From the NCBI GenBank assembly GCA_963847965.1, contig CAWKCG010000003.1, positions 186,001-250,000 of the forward strand: a stretch of DNA of 64,000 bases, given 5' to 3'. The notes under the pieces are model-generated. The model saw only the letters and a program-made list of their open reading frames with translations. It was not told the DNA's origin and made no database searches. Source of the DNA: Palsa-504 sp963847965. Its GTDB lineage: Bacteria > Actinomycetota > Actinomycetes > Streptosporangiales > Streptosporangiaceae. A program made the translations under genes and the position numbers. Shown here piece after piece: positions 57,108 through 64,000 of this stretch (position 1 is its first letter; each line of letters begins with the position of its first letter).

Positions 57108-58100
57108 CTACTGCCGGCGGTCCAACGTATGTGATTCAGGGACGCGATGTGCGCGGCAGCGCTCGCGGGTATCGGTCGGCCGCTCGCCGAAACGCTCGCG
57201 GTAGGCGTTGCTGAACGTGCTCGCGTTGCTGAACCCCGACGAACGCGCGATGTTAGCCACGGTGCGGTGGTCCCAGCCGGGGTGCTGCAGCCTAAGCCGG
57301 GCGAGCTCGAGCCGTTCTTCCCGGATCAGCTTCGACGGCGTGTGACCGACGCGCTGGAGTCGCGCCTGGATCTGGCGCAACGACCAGCCCAGCTCTGCTG
57401 CGACCGCGGCGCCGGTCAATGAGGCGTCATGGGCGTTCGCGCGGACGAAGCGACGGATCGTGGCGACGAGGTCGTCCTGGGTCTCGTATGCGGGCGGCAC
57501 CAGCGCCCCTCCGTTGGCGAAACACAGCAGGTCCACGGCTCGGTCAGCCGCGGCATCGAAGGCCAGCCCGTCGATCGCGTGCGCCTGACCGCGCAAGCTG
57601 CCCAGCAGGTCGACGACGATGCGGCCCATGCCGTACTCGGCGTTCAGACCGACGGTGCGGGTCAGCACGCCCCCGATGCGAGCGTCCAAGCGGGCCCGGG
57701 GAACCACCAGGGCCAGACACGAGAACTTGTCGCTGTGCCACATGTCCATGGCCGCATCGAGGGTGGCGAGCGCCATACTGCCTGGCTCTAGCCTGAGGGT
57801 GGTGTCCGCCTGCCGGATCATCATCGAACCCATCACCGGCACCAGCAACTCGTAGGCCCCGTGCGGGTGCCGCCGGACATCAGTGCCCGAGCGCTTGATG
57901 AACTCCTCATCACCCCACCACCGGACCAGCTGGTAGGCCTCGGTGTGCTGGTGCTCGATGCGCCCGCGGTAGTCATCGCGGATGCGGAACGCCATCCGGC
58001 TGTGGATCGAGGAAACGAGCTCGCTCCACCACTCGGCACGATCCGTGATCGGCACATCGCTGCAGCGGTGTGAGTCAACTGCGTACACGGCGGACCTCAC
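57108..58100 (-). CDS. AraC-family transcriptional regulator
   Basis: A 330-residue regulator. N-terminal 230 residues resemble the AraC-binding-like (cupin or AraC_binding_2) domain, starting MRSAVYAVDSHRCSDVPITD. The C-terminal double helix-turn-helix is TGAAVAAELGWSLRQIQARLQRVGHTPSKLIREERLELAR, then TVANIARSSGFSNASTFSNAYRERFGERPTDT. It lies 61 bases downstream of the polysaccharide-deacetylase gene on the same strand and may control it. Confidence 0.88.
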   Translation of the reverse strand: MRSAVYAVDSHRCSDVPITDRAEWWSELVSSIHSRMAFRIRDDYRGRIEHQHTEAYQLVRWWGDEEFIKRSGTDVRRHPHGAYELLVPVMGSMMIRQADTTLRLEPGSMALATLDAAMDMWHSDKFSCLALVVPRARLDARIGGVLTRTVGLNAEYGMGRIVVDLLGSLRGQAHAIDGLAFDAAADRAVDLLCFANGGALVPPAYETQDDLVATIRRFVRANAHDASLTGAAVAAELGWSLRQIQARLQRVGHTPSKLIREERLELARLRLQHPGWDHRTVANIARSSGFSNASTFSNAYRERFGERPTDTRERCRAHRVPESHTLDRRQ

Positions 58101-58161
58101 TGAACCCGGGCCTCACCGGCAGGATAGCGCCGACGCCCGTGGTAGTAACTCCCGCAGCGTC

Positions 58162-59130
58162 TCACCAGGTCCAGTCGTAGGCAGCGCCGGCCCGCTGCGC
58201 GAGCGGCTTGAGCATCCTCTCTTCGAAGACCGGCACCGTGTCGTAGCCCTCGAGCGGAGCGGCGGTGATGACCCGGCCGAAGAGCTCCGGATCAAGATGC
58301 GGCTCCGGGATGCCCGCGGCGATCGCGTACCGCTGAAGATGGTTGCGGAGGAACTCGGAGTTGCACGGCGGCATCCCGAGGTGCGCCGGGTGGGACATCG
58401 CCTCCCGCAGCGGGACGAACTCGACACCCCGCTCGACGAACGCGTCCAGGATCGTGCCCAGCGTGTCGGTCGCGATGGTCGTGCCGTGGATCAGCCAGAT
58501 GAGCGGGATGTCCTGGCCGAACAGCTCCCGCGCCAACTGCGCGTGCGCTGCCAGCTGGCCGACCGCACATGACACGTAGGTCTCCTGCAGCATCCGCTTG
58601 GCGTCCTCGTCCTTGGAAACGACCGCCCGGTAGTAGGGAACGATCCACGCGAAGTCACCGAACCATGCCGTAATCGGCGCGTTGCGGTAACCGGACGCCC
58701 GGAGATGGTCCTCCACCTGGCCGCGCTTGGTCTCGGTGTCGCCGGCCATGTCCATCGCGTACCGGAAGTAGCGCTCGGGGGCCATCGCGATGAGGCTGCC
58801 GATGAGTCCCTCGGCCTTGTCGATGTCGGCGCAGTACTGGTCCCCCGACATCCACCGCAGCGGGGCGTGCAGGTGCGTGTGGTTGCCCAGGTGGTGTCCG
58901 GCCTCGACCCAGGCCTCCCACGCGGCCATCAGGCCTGGATCCGAATCGAGACGATGGGTATGGGAGAACCCGTACACGCCTGTCAGGCCGTGGTCGGTGA
59001 GCGTGGCGGCGATAGACCTGGTGATCCCGAGCGGCGTCACACCGTCCGGCATCGGGACACCGTCCCAGAGCACGAAGTCGTCGACCGTTACCGCAACCTT
59101 GATGGCACCCTCCGGTGAGATGTTCGACAT
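58162..59130 (-). CDS. Polysaccharide deacetylase (NodB-type, CE4)
   Basis: A 322-residue cytoplasmic-type CE4 protein. The NodB motifs are AVTVDDFVLWDG (two Asp of motif 1), HLGNHTHLHAPL (His-rich motif 2) and a PERYFRYAMDMAG segment in place of the usual RxPY motif 3. It lacks a signal peptide, so the substrate is probably small or intracellular rather than chitin or peptidoglycan. Members include allantoinase-like PuuE enzymes. ATG at 59130 with AAGGGA upstream. Confidence 0.82.
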   Translation of the reverse strand: MSNISPEGAIKVAVTVDDFVLWDGVPMPDGVTPLGITRSIAATLTDHGLTGVYGFSHTHRLDSDPGLMAAWEAWVEAGHHLGNHTHLHAPLRWMSGDQYCADIDKAEGLIGSLIAMAPERYFRYAMDMAGDTETKRGQVEDHLRASGYRNAPITAWFGDFAWIVPYYRAVVSKDEDAKRMLQETYVSCAVGQLAAHAQLARELFGQDIPLIWLIHGTTIATDTLGTILDAFVERGVEFVPLREAMSHPAHLGMPPCNSEFLRNHLQRYAIAAGIPEPHLDPELFGRVITAAPLEGYDTVPVFEERMLKPLAQRAGAAYDWTW

Positions 59131-59458
59131 GGGGAATTCCCTTCGCCTGCGGGCCGCCTGACGGTTGTCACGAGGCTAGGAAGCGACGCCGGTCACGTCT
59201 TGCCGGAACGCGCAGCGCACTTTCTGCTCGCGCACAGTCCTTCCGGCGCTCAGTCAGCGTCCGAGTCGGAGAAGACCACGCCACCATGACGTTCGCCCCA
59301 TGCGCCGGAGTTCGGGAATCTCAATCGTGGCCAAGGCGTGTATCGGTCGTGACCACTGGTCGCCGGGGCTGATGCAGCCTATGAATGAGTTAGTCGATAG
59401 CGACCGTCGCGCGGCTCGGCTACTCGCGGCATTCGATTCGGTAAGAGGAGTGGGTCCC
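59131..59458. other. Divergent 328-bp spacer
   Basis: No ORF or repeat is supported here. It must hold promoters for the deacetylase (minus) and the lipoprotein (plus). Confidence 0.5.
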
Positions 59459-60817
59459 ATGTTCGATGGTGCGATCCGCGGCCCGGGCCGGTTGATTCTG
59501 CCTTTGGTGCTCGTCGCGGCGTGCGCCGCCTGCGCTGGTCCGGCAAGTTCGGCCGGCACCGCGACCGTCGAGTCGCACCCCAACGCCGGCGGGCTCGCGC
59601 ACGGTGCTGTCGATCCGGCCTGTCCGGGCGGGAAGGGCACTGTCATTTCCGTGCCGCCGTCGTGGCTGGCCGGCGGAGGCCCCGTTGTGACCGAAATGCT
59701 GCCTGGCGGGACCACCCTCGTCGTGGCGTCCGCCGGTTACCCGTCCGCCTCCTACGCCCTGGCGCACGCCTTCACGTCGGACTGCGCCCCGGACCGCGCC
59801 TTCGGCAGCCATGGCGTTGAGCGGCTCGCGTTTGGCGGTCAGGCCTTCAGCATTGCCGCCGCCGTTCCAGCGCCGGGCGGCGGGACGATCCTCGCCGGTG
59901 GCACGACCAAAGGATGGCTGGTGGCGCGCCTGCGCGCCAGCGGAAGCCTCGACCCGACTTTCGGGTCGGGCGGTTGGACGGTAATTCCCTGGCCAGGCAG
60001 CGTTACCTCTATCGCCGTGACCCCATCGGGCGGCATCGTGCTCGGCGGCACCGAAGGCGGCGGTGCCGGCGTTAGGGAGTGGGTCGGAGAATTGAACGCC
60101 GATGGCGGCATAGTCAGTGAGTTCGGCTCAGGCGGCCGGTCAGCTATTCCCGTATATCGAGACGACTCCGTTCTCACCCGGGTTTGGGCCGAACCAGATG
60201 GGGAGATCTTCGCTCTCGCCGAGGGCGGGGACATGGGGTGCTGGGGGATAAATGTCTTCGCGCTCACGAGCTCGGGTTCGCCAGTGCCTTCCTTCCAGTC
60301 GAACTTCACCGCGGCAATGCGGCATGTCTCGCCGTCAGGGATCTTCATCGGCGACGTCATCGTCCGATCCACCGACTTCCTCCTCCTCGGCACGGAGCAG
60401 AGCACCTGCGTCACCAGGCCAAGCCGTACCGCGCAGGGCCGCGTCGTCGCATTCCAGCCAAACGGCGAGCTAGACCCGCGCTTCGCCGTCAATGGTGAGG
60501 CAAGCTTCAACTCGCCGATGGCGGATCCGGTGTGGGCCCTGCCACGCAACGACGGCGAATTCGTGATGGCAGCCGAGCCAGTCTTTCAGTCCAACCCTCA
60601 CGCTAACGAGATGAGCTTCTTTGACTTCTCCGCTGACGGCAGCATCGATCACGCCTTCGGGAGCCAAGGCGTCGCCCACCTCCAACTGCCCTTCCTCAGC
60701 CAGTCATTTCCGGCCACAATCGTGCCGATCACCCTCGCGACCAACGGTCAGGTGAGCGCCCTTGTCACCAGCACAGCCAACGGGCGAGCGCTCAGACTCA
60801 TCCAACTTTCTTATTGA
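59459..60817 (+). CDS. Lipoprotein with delta-60-type beta-propeller repeats
   Basis: A 452-residue exported protein. Signal: RGPGRLILPLVLVAACAACA with a lipobox Cys near residue 25. The body has repeats of the delta-60 type (SLDPTFGSGGWTVIPWPG, ELDPRFAVNGEASF, SIDHAFGSQG) spaced about 60 residues apart, a beta-propeller-like fold. Start ATG 59459 fits the signal peptide and has AAGAGGAG upstream; the longer reading from 59300 is not needed. No enzyme motif is seen; the role is unknown, possibly a surface-binding or scaffold protein. Confidence 0.72.
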   Translation: MFDGAIRGPGRLILPLVLVAACAACAGPASSAGTATVESHPNAGGLAHGAVDPACPGGKGTVISVPPSWLAGGGPVVTEMLPGGTTLVVASAGYPSASYALAHAFTSDCAPDRAFGSHGVERLAFGGQAFSIAAAVPAPGGGTILAGGTTKGWLVARLRASGSLDPTFGSGGWTVIPWPGSVTSIAVTPSGGIVLGGTEGGGAGVREWVGELNADGGIVSEFGSGGRSAIPVYRDDSVLTRVWAEPDGEIFALAEGGDMGCWGINVFALTSSGSPVPSFQSNFTAAMRHVSPSGIFIGDVIVRSTDFLLLGTEQSTCVTRPSRTAQGRVVAFQPNGELDPRFAVNGEASFNSPMADPVWALPRNDGEFVMAAEPVFQSNPHANEMSFFDFSADGSIDHAFGSQGVAHLQLPFLSQSFPATIVPITLATNGQVSALVTSTANGRALRLIQLSY

Positions 60818-61007
60818 GACCGGAAGCCTCCATCACGTCGAACTGTGGGTACCTGACCTGGCCCGCGCCATCCCGGAGTGGAGATGGCTCCTCGGTCAGC
60901 TCGGCTACGCACCGTACCAGGACTGGCCAGACGGCCGCAGCTGGCGCCTCGGCAGCACCTACGTGGTCATCGAGCAGTCACCGGCCATGACCGTCAGCGA
61001 CACATGA
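60816..61007 (+). pseudogene. Fragment of a VOC (glyoxalase-like) protein
   Basis: The plus strand reads SLHHVELWVPDLARAIPEWR, WLLGQLGYAPYQDWPDGRSW, RLGSTYVVIEQSPAMT, then stops at 61005-61007. This is the first half of a vicinal-oxygen-chelate protein, with the His ligand in HHVELW. The start codon is lost (it overlaps the lipoprotein stop) and the second metal-binding half is absent. Confidence 0.6.
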
Positions 61008-61209
61008 TCGACGACGTATTTCGGGGCCCAGGCCGCCCCATGTGCCTATGCCGCCACGAACTCCAACGGCCTTTGCGATCACATGCGGGCGATACCCAGG
61101 CCCGTGGCCAACATCGTACGCGTCTTGAGTCTCTATCACGCTCTGCGCGGAGCCGGCCCGGTAGCTCGGTGGTGCGAGCTCTGGCCGAAGGCGTGCACAA
61201 GATTCGGCC

Positions 61210-61238
61210 TTGACAGGCAGGTTTATCTGTTCTAACTT
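61210..61238 (+). promoter_or_regulatory. Near-consensus sigma-70 promoter
   Basis: TTGACA (61210-61215) and TAACTT (61233-61238) are exactly 17 bp apart, 48 bases upstream of the SnoaL remnant start. It is the best sigma-70 promoter seen in the window. Confidence 0.6.
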
Positions 61239-61286
61239 CCCGGCACATCCACTCGGTGGCCCATCACGCCCAAAGGGGGAGCCGCC

Positions 61287-61491
61287 ATGACAGTCGAATC
61301 GAACATCAGCCTCGTCCGCCGAATGGTAGAGGAGGGATGGTACCGATACCGGCGGTTTCATGGAACGGCCACCGACTGGGCGGCGGGTGACATCGACCGG
61401 AGTCAATGTTTACCGCATCGCTGACGGTCTCCTGGTTGAGGCCTGGGGACCCTCCGGGGTGGTAGCGGAACTTACCGAGCAACTCAGCTAG
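61287..61491 (+). pseudogene. Internally deleted SnoaL-like protein
   Basis: ATG 61287, with AAAGGGGGAG upstream, opens TVESNISLVRRMVEEGWYRY, a normal start of SnoaL-like cyclase or ester-cyclase family proteins. The frame then stops. In another frame the end of the family is readable (TGVNVYRIADGLLVEAWGPS, ELTEQLS, TAG at 61489). A stretch of about 50 or more residues between them, including the catalytic region, has been lost. A good promoter still precedes it. Confidence 0.65.
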
Positions 61492-61525
61492 CGCAATTAC
61501 GAAGCCCGTGCGGGTCAGGCCAGGG

Positions 61526-62770
61526 CTACCGGACGTCGAGTCCGGTAATGGCGCGGCCGATGATCAGGCGCTGGATCTCCGAGGTGCCCTCGAAGATGGT
61601 GAAGATCTTCGCGTCCCTGTGCCACCGCTCGACGGGGAAGTCTCTGGTGTACCCGTTCCCGCCGAGGACCTGGATGGCCTGCTCGGTGACCCGGACCGCG
61701 GTCTCCCCCGCGACCAGCTTGGACATCGACCCCTCGGCCCGCGTGAACGGCTTGCCCTGCCGCGCCATCCAGGCCGCTCGCCAGGTCAGCAGGCGCGCCG
61801 CGTCGACCGAGGCCTGCATGTCCGCGAGCATGAACGCCACGCCCTGGTTCTGCCCGATCGGCCGGCCGAACTGGACCCGGGTCCGCGAGTACTCGGCCGC
61901 GTACTCCGCCGCCGCCCGCGCGATCCCCACGGCCATCGCCGCCACCCCCGGACGGGCCCCCTCGAACGTCTTCATCGCGCCCTGCTCGCCGCCGCTCCCG
62001 CTCTCCCGGACGCGCGCCAGCCGCTCCTCGAGCCGCGCCCGCCCGCCGAGCAGGCAGCGCCCGGGCACCCTGGCGTCGGATAGCACGACCTCGGCCGTGT
62101 GCGAGGCCCTGATGCCGTGCTTGCGGATCTTCTGCCCCATGGCCAGCCCAGGCGTTCCCGGCGGCACGACGAAGCTGGCCTGCCCGCGCGACCCGAGCGC
62201 CGGGTCCACCGACGCCACGACCACGTGCACGTTGGCGATGCCGCCGTTGGTCGCCCAGGTTTTCACCCCGTTCAGCACCCACTCATCGCGCGCGGCGTCG
62301 TAGACCGCACGGGTCCTGATCGCGCCCACGTCACTGCCCGCGTCAGGCTCCGAGGAGCAGAACGCGCCGAGCTTCACGTCCCCCGGCCCGCCGAACATCT
62401 GCGGGCACCACTCCGCGGCCTGCTCCGGCGTCCCGGTCGCCACGACGGCCAGCGCGGGCAGCGTGCTGCCGGCCAGCGCCATCGCGATCCCCGCGTCGCC
62501 CCAGAACAGCTCCTCGAACGCGACGGGAATGCCGAGCCCGGATGGCTCGGCGTACTGCTGCGCGTAGAAGTCCAGCGAGTACAGCCCGATCTTGGCCGCC
62601 TCCTCGAGCACCGGCCACGGGGTTTCCTCGCGCTCGTCCCATTCCGCGGCGGCCGGGCGGACCACCGACACGGCGAACTCGTGCAGCCACTCGCGCACCT
62701 GCGCTAGGTCGTCCCCGAGTTCCAGCGAGAATCCCCCGCTCCCCCGGCCCGCCTCCGGCGCATCGCTCAC
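61526..62770 (-). CDS. Acyl-CoA dehydrogenase
   Basis: A 414-residue FAD enzyme. FAD/CoA marks: KLGAFCSSEPDAGSDVGAIRTRAV (the xxSEPxAGSD motif), GVKTWATNGGIANVHVV, GIARAAAEYAAEYSRTRVQFG with the RxQFG and QVLGGNGYTRDFPVERWHRDAKIFTIFEGTSEIQ C-terminal block (catalytic-base region). It catalyses alpha,beta-dehydrogenation of acyl-CoA; chain length is not predictable. ATG at 62770. A TetR-like palindrome lies just upstream at 62793. Confidence 0.92.
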   Translation of the reverse strand: MSDAPEAGRGSGGFSLELGDDLAQVREWLHEFAVSVVRPAAAEWDEREETPWPVLEEAAKIGLYSLDFYAQQYAEPSGLGIPVAFEELFWGDAGIAMALAGSTLPALAVVATGTPEQAAEWCPQMFGGPGDVKLGAFCSSEPDAGSDVGAIRTRAVYDAARDEWVLNGVKTWATNGGIANVHVVVASVDPALGSRGQASFVVPPGTPGLAMGQKIRKHGIRASHTAEVVLSDARVPGRCLLGGRARLEERLARVRESGSGGEQGAMKTFEGARPGVAAMAVGIARAAAEYAAEYSRTRVQFGRPIGQNQGVAFMLADMQASVDAARLLTWRAAWMARQGKPFTRAEGSMSKLVAGETAVRVTEQAIQVLGGNGYTRDFPVERWHRDAKIFTIFEGTSEIQRLIIGRAITGLDVR

Positions 62771-62792
62771 GCTGCTGCCCTCCTGCCGCTAA

Positions 62793-62808
62793 GTTACTCG
62801 AAGGTAAC
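62793..62808. promoter_or_regulatory. Palindrome upstream of the acyl-CoA dehydrogenase
   Basis: GTTACTCGAAGGTAAC is a near-perfect palindrome (GTTAC and GTAAC arms) 23 bases before the ATG at 62770. It resembles TetR or fatty-acid-regulator operators. It does not match the operator pair at 63697, so a regulator encoded elsewhere is likely. Confidence 0.5.
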
Positions 62809-63039
62809 ATCGTGGTTCTGACCGCACGAAGGCGACCCGGCGTAAATCCAGGAAATTCATGCCGAACGAACGGTGGTGCCACCCCCCGGGAATCCCTTAC
62901 CCCTTGGCACCTTGACCGGATCCGGCGCCGAGCCCGGCGGTGAGTGCGTCAATAACGCTGCTCGACCAGGGCTGTTCCATGCCCGCCGAACCCGGTCGCG
63001 GCTGTGTCGGGTGCCTGTGCCGGTTAGCCCGCGCAGAGG

Positions 63040-63669
63040 CTAGGCGTTGCGGTCGGCGACGAGTTCGTCGACCGCGTCCCGGACCAGGGAGCCGAGTTCG
63101 GCGTTGGAGACGTTGGTGAACGCGTCGCCGGCCATGAGCAGCCCTCCGAACACCGCGCCGAGTGAGCACGCCATCCGGACCCGGTCGCGCAGTGACAGCG
63201 ACGGATCGTTGAGGGCTTGCAGGAACCGCTGCTGGATGTCGTCGTGCTGATCGTCGTGGTCCTTGCGATGCAGTTTCTCCAGGGCCGCCTGGTTGCGCTC
63301 GTGCATCAGGAAGATCTTGCGCTGGGCCAGCATCTGATCCAGCACTTCATTGAGCAGTGAGCCCCAGAGTTGGAGCGTCACGGTCTGGCCGGTCAGACGG
63401 TCGAGCGCCGCCTTACCGAACTCGTGCAGGCGCATGTGCAGCGCCACCAGGATCTCTTCCTTGGACGCGAAGTGGTAGTAGATCGCCGGCTTGCTCATCT
63501 GGAGCCGTTCCGCGATCTCGCGCATGGACGTGCCGTCGAAACCTTGGTCGGTGAACAAGTCCAAGGCGACGTCGAGGATCCTGTCGCGCGTGGATGCACC
63601 GGCGCGGTCGCCGCTGGGCGGATCATCCCGGGTCGGCGCGTCCGCGAGCGCTGCGTCTACCTCTGTCAC
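63040..63669 (-). CDS. TetR-family regulator of the divergent ABC transporter
   Basis: A 209-residue TetR regulator. HTH: TRDRILDVALDLFTDQGFDGTSMREIAERLQMSKPAIYYHFASKEEILVAL. The C-terminal helical domain is typical of drug-responsive members (FLMHERNQAALEKLHR). ATG or GTG near 63669. It is divergent from the ABC ATPase and its spacer holds two copies of a strong inverted operator, so it most likely represses the transporter. Confidence 0.85.
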   Translation of the reverse strand: MTEVDAALADAPTRDDPPSGDRAGASTRDRILDVALDLFTDQGFDGTSMREIAERLQMSKPAIYYHFASKEEILVALHMRLHEFGKAALDRLTGQTVTLQLWGSLLNEVLDQMLAQRKIFLMHERNQAALEKLHRKDHDDQHDDIQQRFLQALNDPSLSLRDRVRMACSLGAVFGGLLMAGDAFTNVSNAELGSLVRDAVDELVADRNA

Positions 63670-63696
63670 GGGCCCATTTTAGCGCCGGCCGGGTAT

Positions 63697-63759
63697 TTAC
63701 CTAACGGTCGGTAAGTTGGATGTAGTACGCTGGCCTCGTGCTTACCGACCGTTAGGTAA
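63697..63759. promoter_or_regulatory. Paired inverted operators between tetR and ABC gene
   Basis: TTACCTAACGGTCGGTAAG (63697-63715) and CTTACCGACCGTTAGGTAA (63741-63759) are perfect reverse complements, 25 bp apart. Each is itself nearly palindromic. Two dimers could bind and loop the DNA between the two divergent starts. Confidence 0.7.
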
Positions 63760-63792
63760 GGGATCACCGAGCTTCCAGGGGGATGACCGGCG

Positions 63793-64000
63793 ATGGCTGA
63801 CACGATGATCGAGGCCGAAGGCCTGTTCAAGAGCTACGGCGAGACGCGGGCACTGGCCGGGGTCAGTTTCTCCGTGCCGGCCGGGAGCGTGCTGGGGCTG
63901 CTCGGCCCGAACGGAGCCGGGAAAACCACCGCCGTTCGGATCTTGACCACGCTGGCCCGGCCGGATGCGGGCCGGGCCCGCGTGGCCGGCGTTGACGTCC
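63793..64000 (+). CDS. ABC transporter ATPase (DrrA-like), truncated by window end
   Basis: The first 69 codons of an ABC ATPase: IEAEGLFKSYGETRALAGVSF, then Walker A GLLGPNGAGKTTAVRILTTL. The start ATG 63793 follows GGGGGATGACCGG. DrrA-like daunorubicin-resistance exporters start this way and are usually followed by a membrane gene and controlled by an adjacent TetR. The rest is outside the window. Confidence 0.82.
   Translation, partial: MADTMIEAEGLFKSYGETRALAGVSFSVPAGSVLGLLGPNGAGKTTAVRILTTLARPDAGRARVAGVDV

Noticed and set aside
60978..61406. 142-codon minus-strand reading
   Set aside because: It overlaps the VOC and SnoaL remnants in antisense and resembles no family.
1..64000. CRISPR array, phage or biosynthetic gene cluster
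   Set aside because: No regularly spaced identical repeats, phage structural genes, integrase or PKS/NRPS genes were seen. The P450s alone do not make a cluster.

Overview
The window is about 70% G+C chromosomal DNA from an actinobacterium. Supporting features are the GTG and TTG starts, ATGA/GTGA stop-start overlaps, actinobacterial GlgM-type glycogen synthase next to GlgC, a mycothiol-type DinB (TIGR03086) protein, flavin-dependent ThyX, and many TetR/MarR/GntR regulators. A Streptosporangiales- or Streptomyces-like soil organism fits, but nothing here fixes the genus. No rRNA, tRNA, CRISPR array or intact transposase was found.

Layout. 0-3 kb: secreted DUF1906/GH25-like protein, an unknown helical protein, DUF429. 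2.8-9 kb: phenylacetate degradation, with a PaaR-like TetR repressor divergent from paaABCDE-paaK; paaE carries two compensating frameshifts. 9-17 kb: DUF885 peptidase-like protein, an orphan Rossmann-like protein, a DinB/TIGR03086 protein, a P450, an MBL hydrolase, a GT87 glycosyltransferase. 17-24 kb: membrane protein, CcdA, glutamine-amidotransferase-like hydrolase, a truncated globin, a frameshifted DUF3089 lipoprotein with a divergent MarR gene, dienelactone hydrolase, ThyX, and a truncated ECF sigma fragment. 24-26.4 kb: fused anthranilate synthase trpEG behind a Trp-codon leader peptide and attenuator. 26.5-34 kb: membrane/hydrolase protein, XdhC-like, PLP trans-sulfuration enzyme, threonine-dehydratase-like, DUF4032 kinase-like, DUF302, haloalkane dehalogenase. 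34-40 kb: a tandem family of secreted ricin-B lectins (two intact, one truncated) next to glgM-glgC, then an AI-2E family transporter.

40-48.5 kb is the most accessory part. A P450 is divergent from a two-gene operon of an ornithine-cyclodeaminase-like protein and a histidine/phenylalanine ammonia-lyase homologue that lacks the MIO-forming Ser. Next come VapBC, an HNH remnant, a coupled pair (small DUF5678-like protein plus retropepsin-like protein), a MazEF pair whose antitoxin is frameshifted, and remnants of a phosphonate transporter. 48.4-55.5 kb: a carbon-phosphorus lyase operon (phnF-like regulator, phnGHIJKL, a small coupled ORF, phnM) whose phnC/D/E import genes have decayed. 55.7-64 kb: small membrane protein, MDR reductase, AraC regulator, polysaccharide deacetylase, delta-60-repeat lipoprotein, VOC and SnoaL remnants, acyl-CoA dehydrogenase, and a TetR regulator divergent from an ABC transporter ATPase that runs off the end.

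Recurring themes are gene fragments sitting against the tails of convergent genes, in-frame 18-bp minisatellites in three unrelated genes, and single-base frameshifts in otherwise good genes. Some frameshifts may be sequencing errors. The most promising unknowns are the cyclodeaminase/MIO-less lyase pair, the lectin array formed with the glgM tail, and the retropepsin pair.
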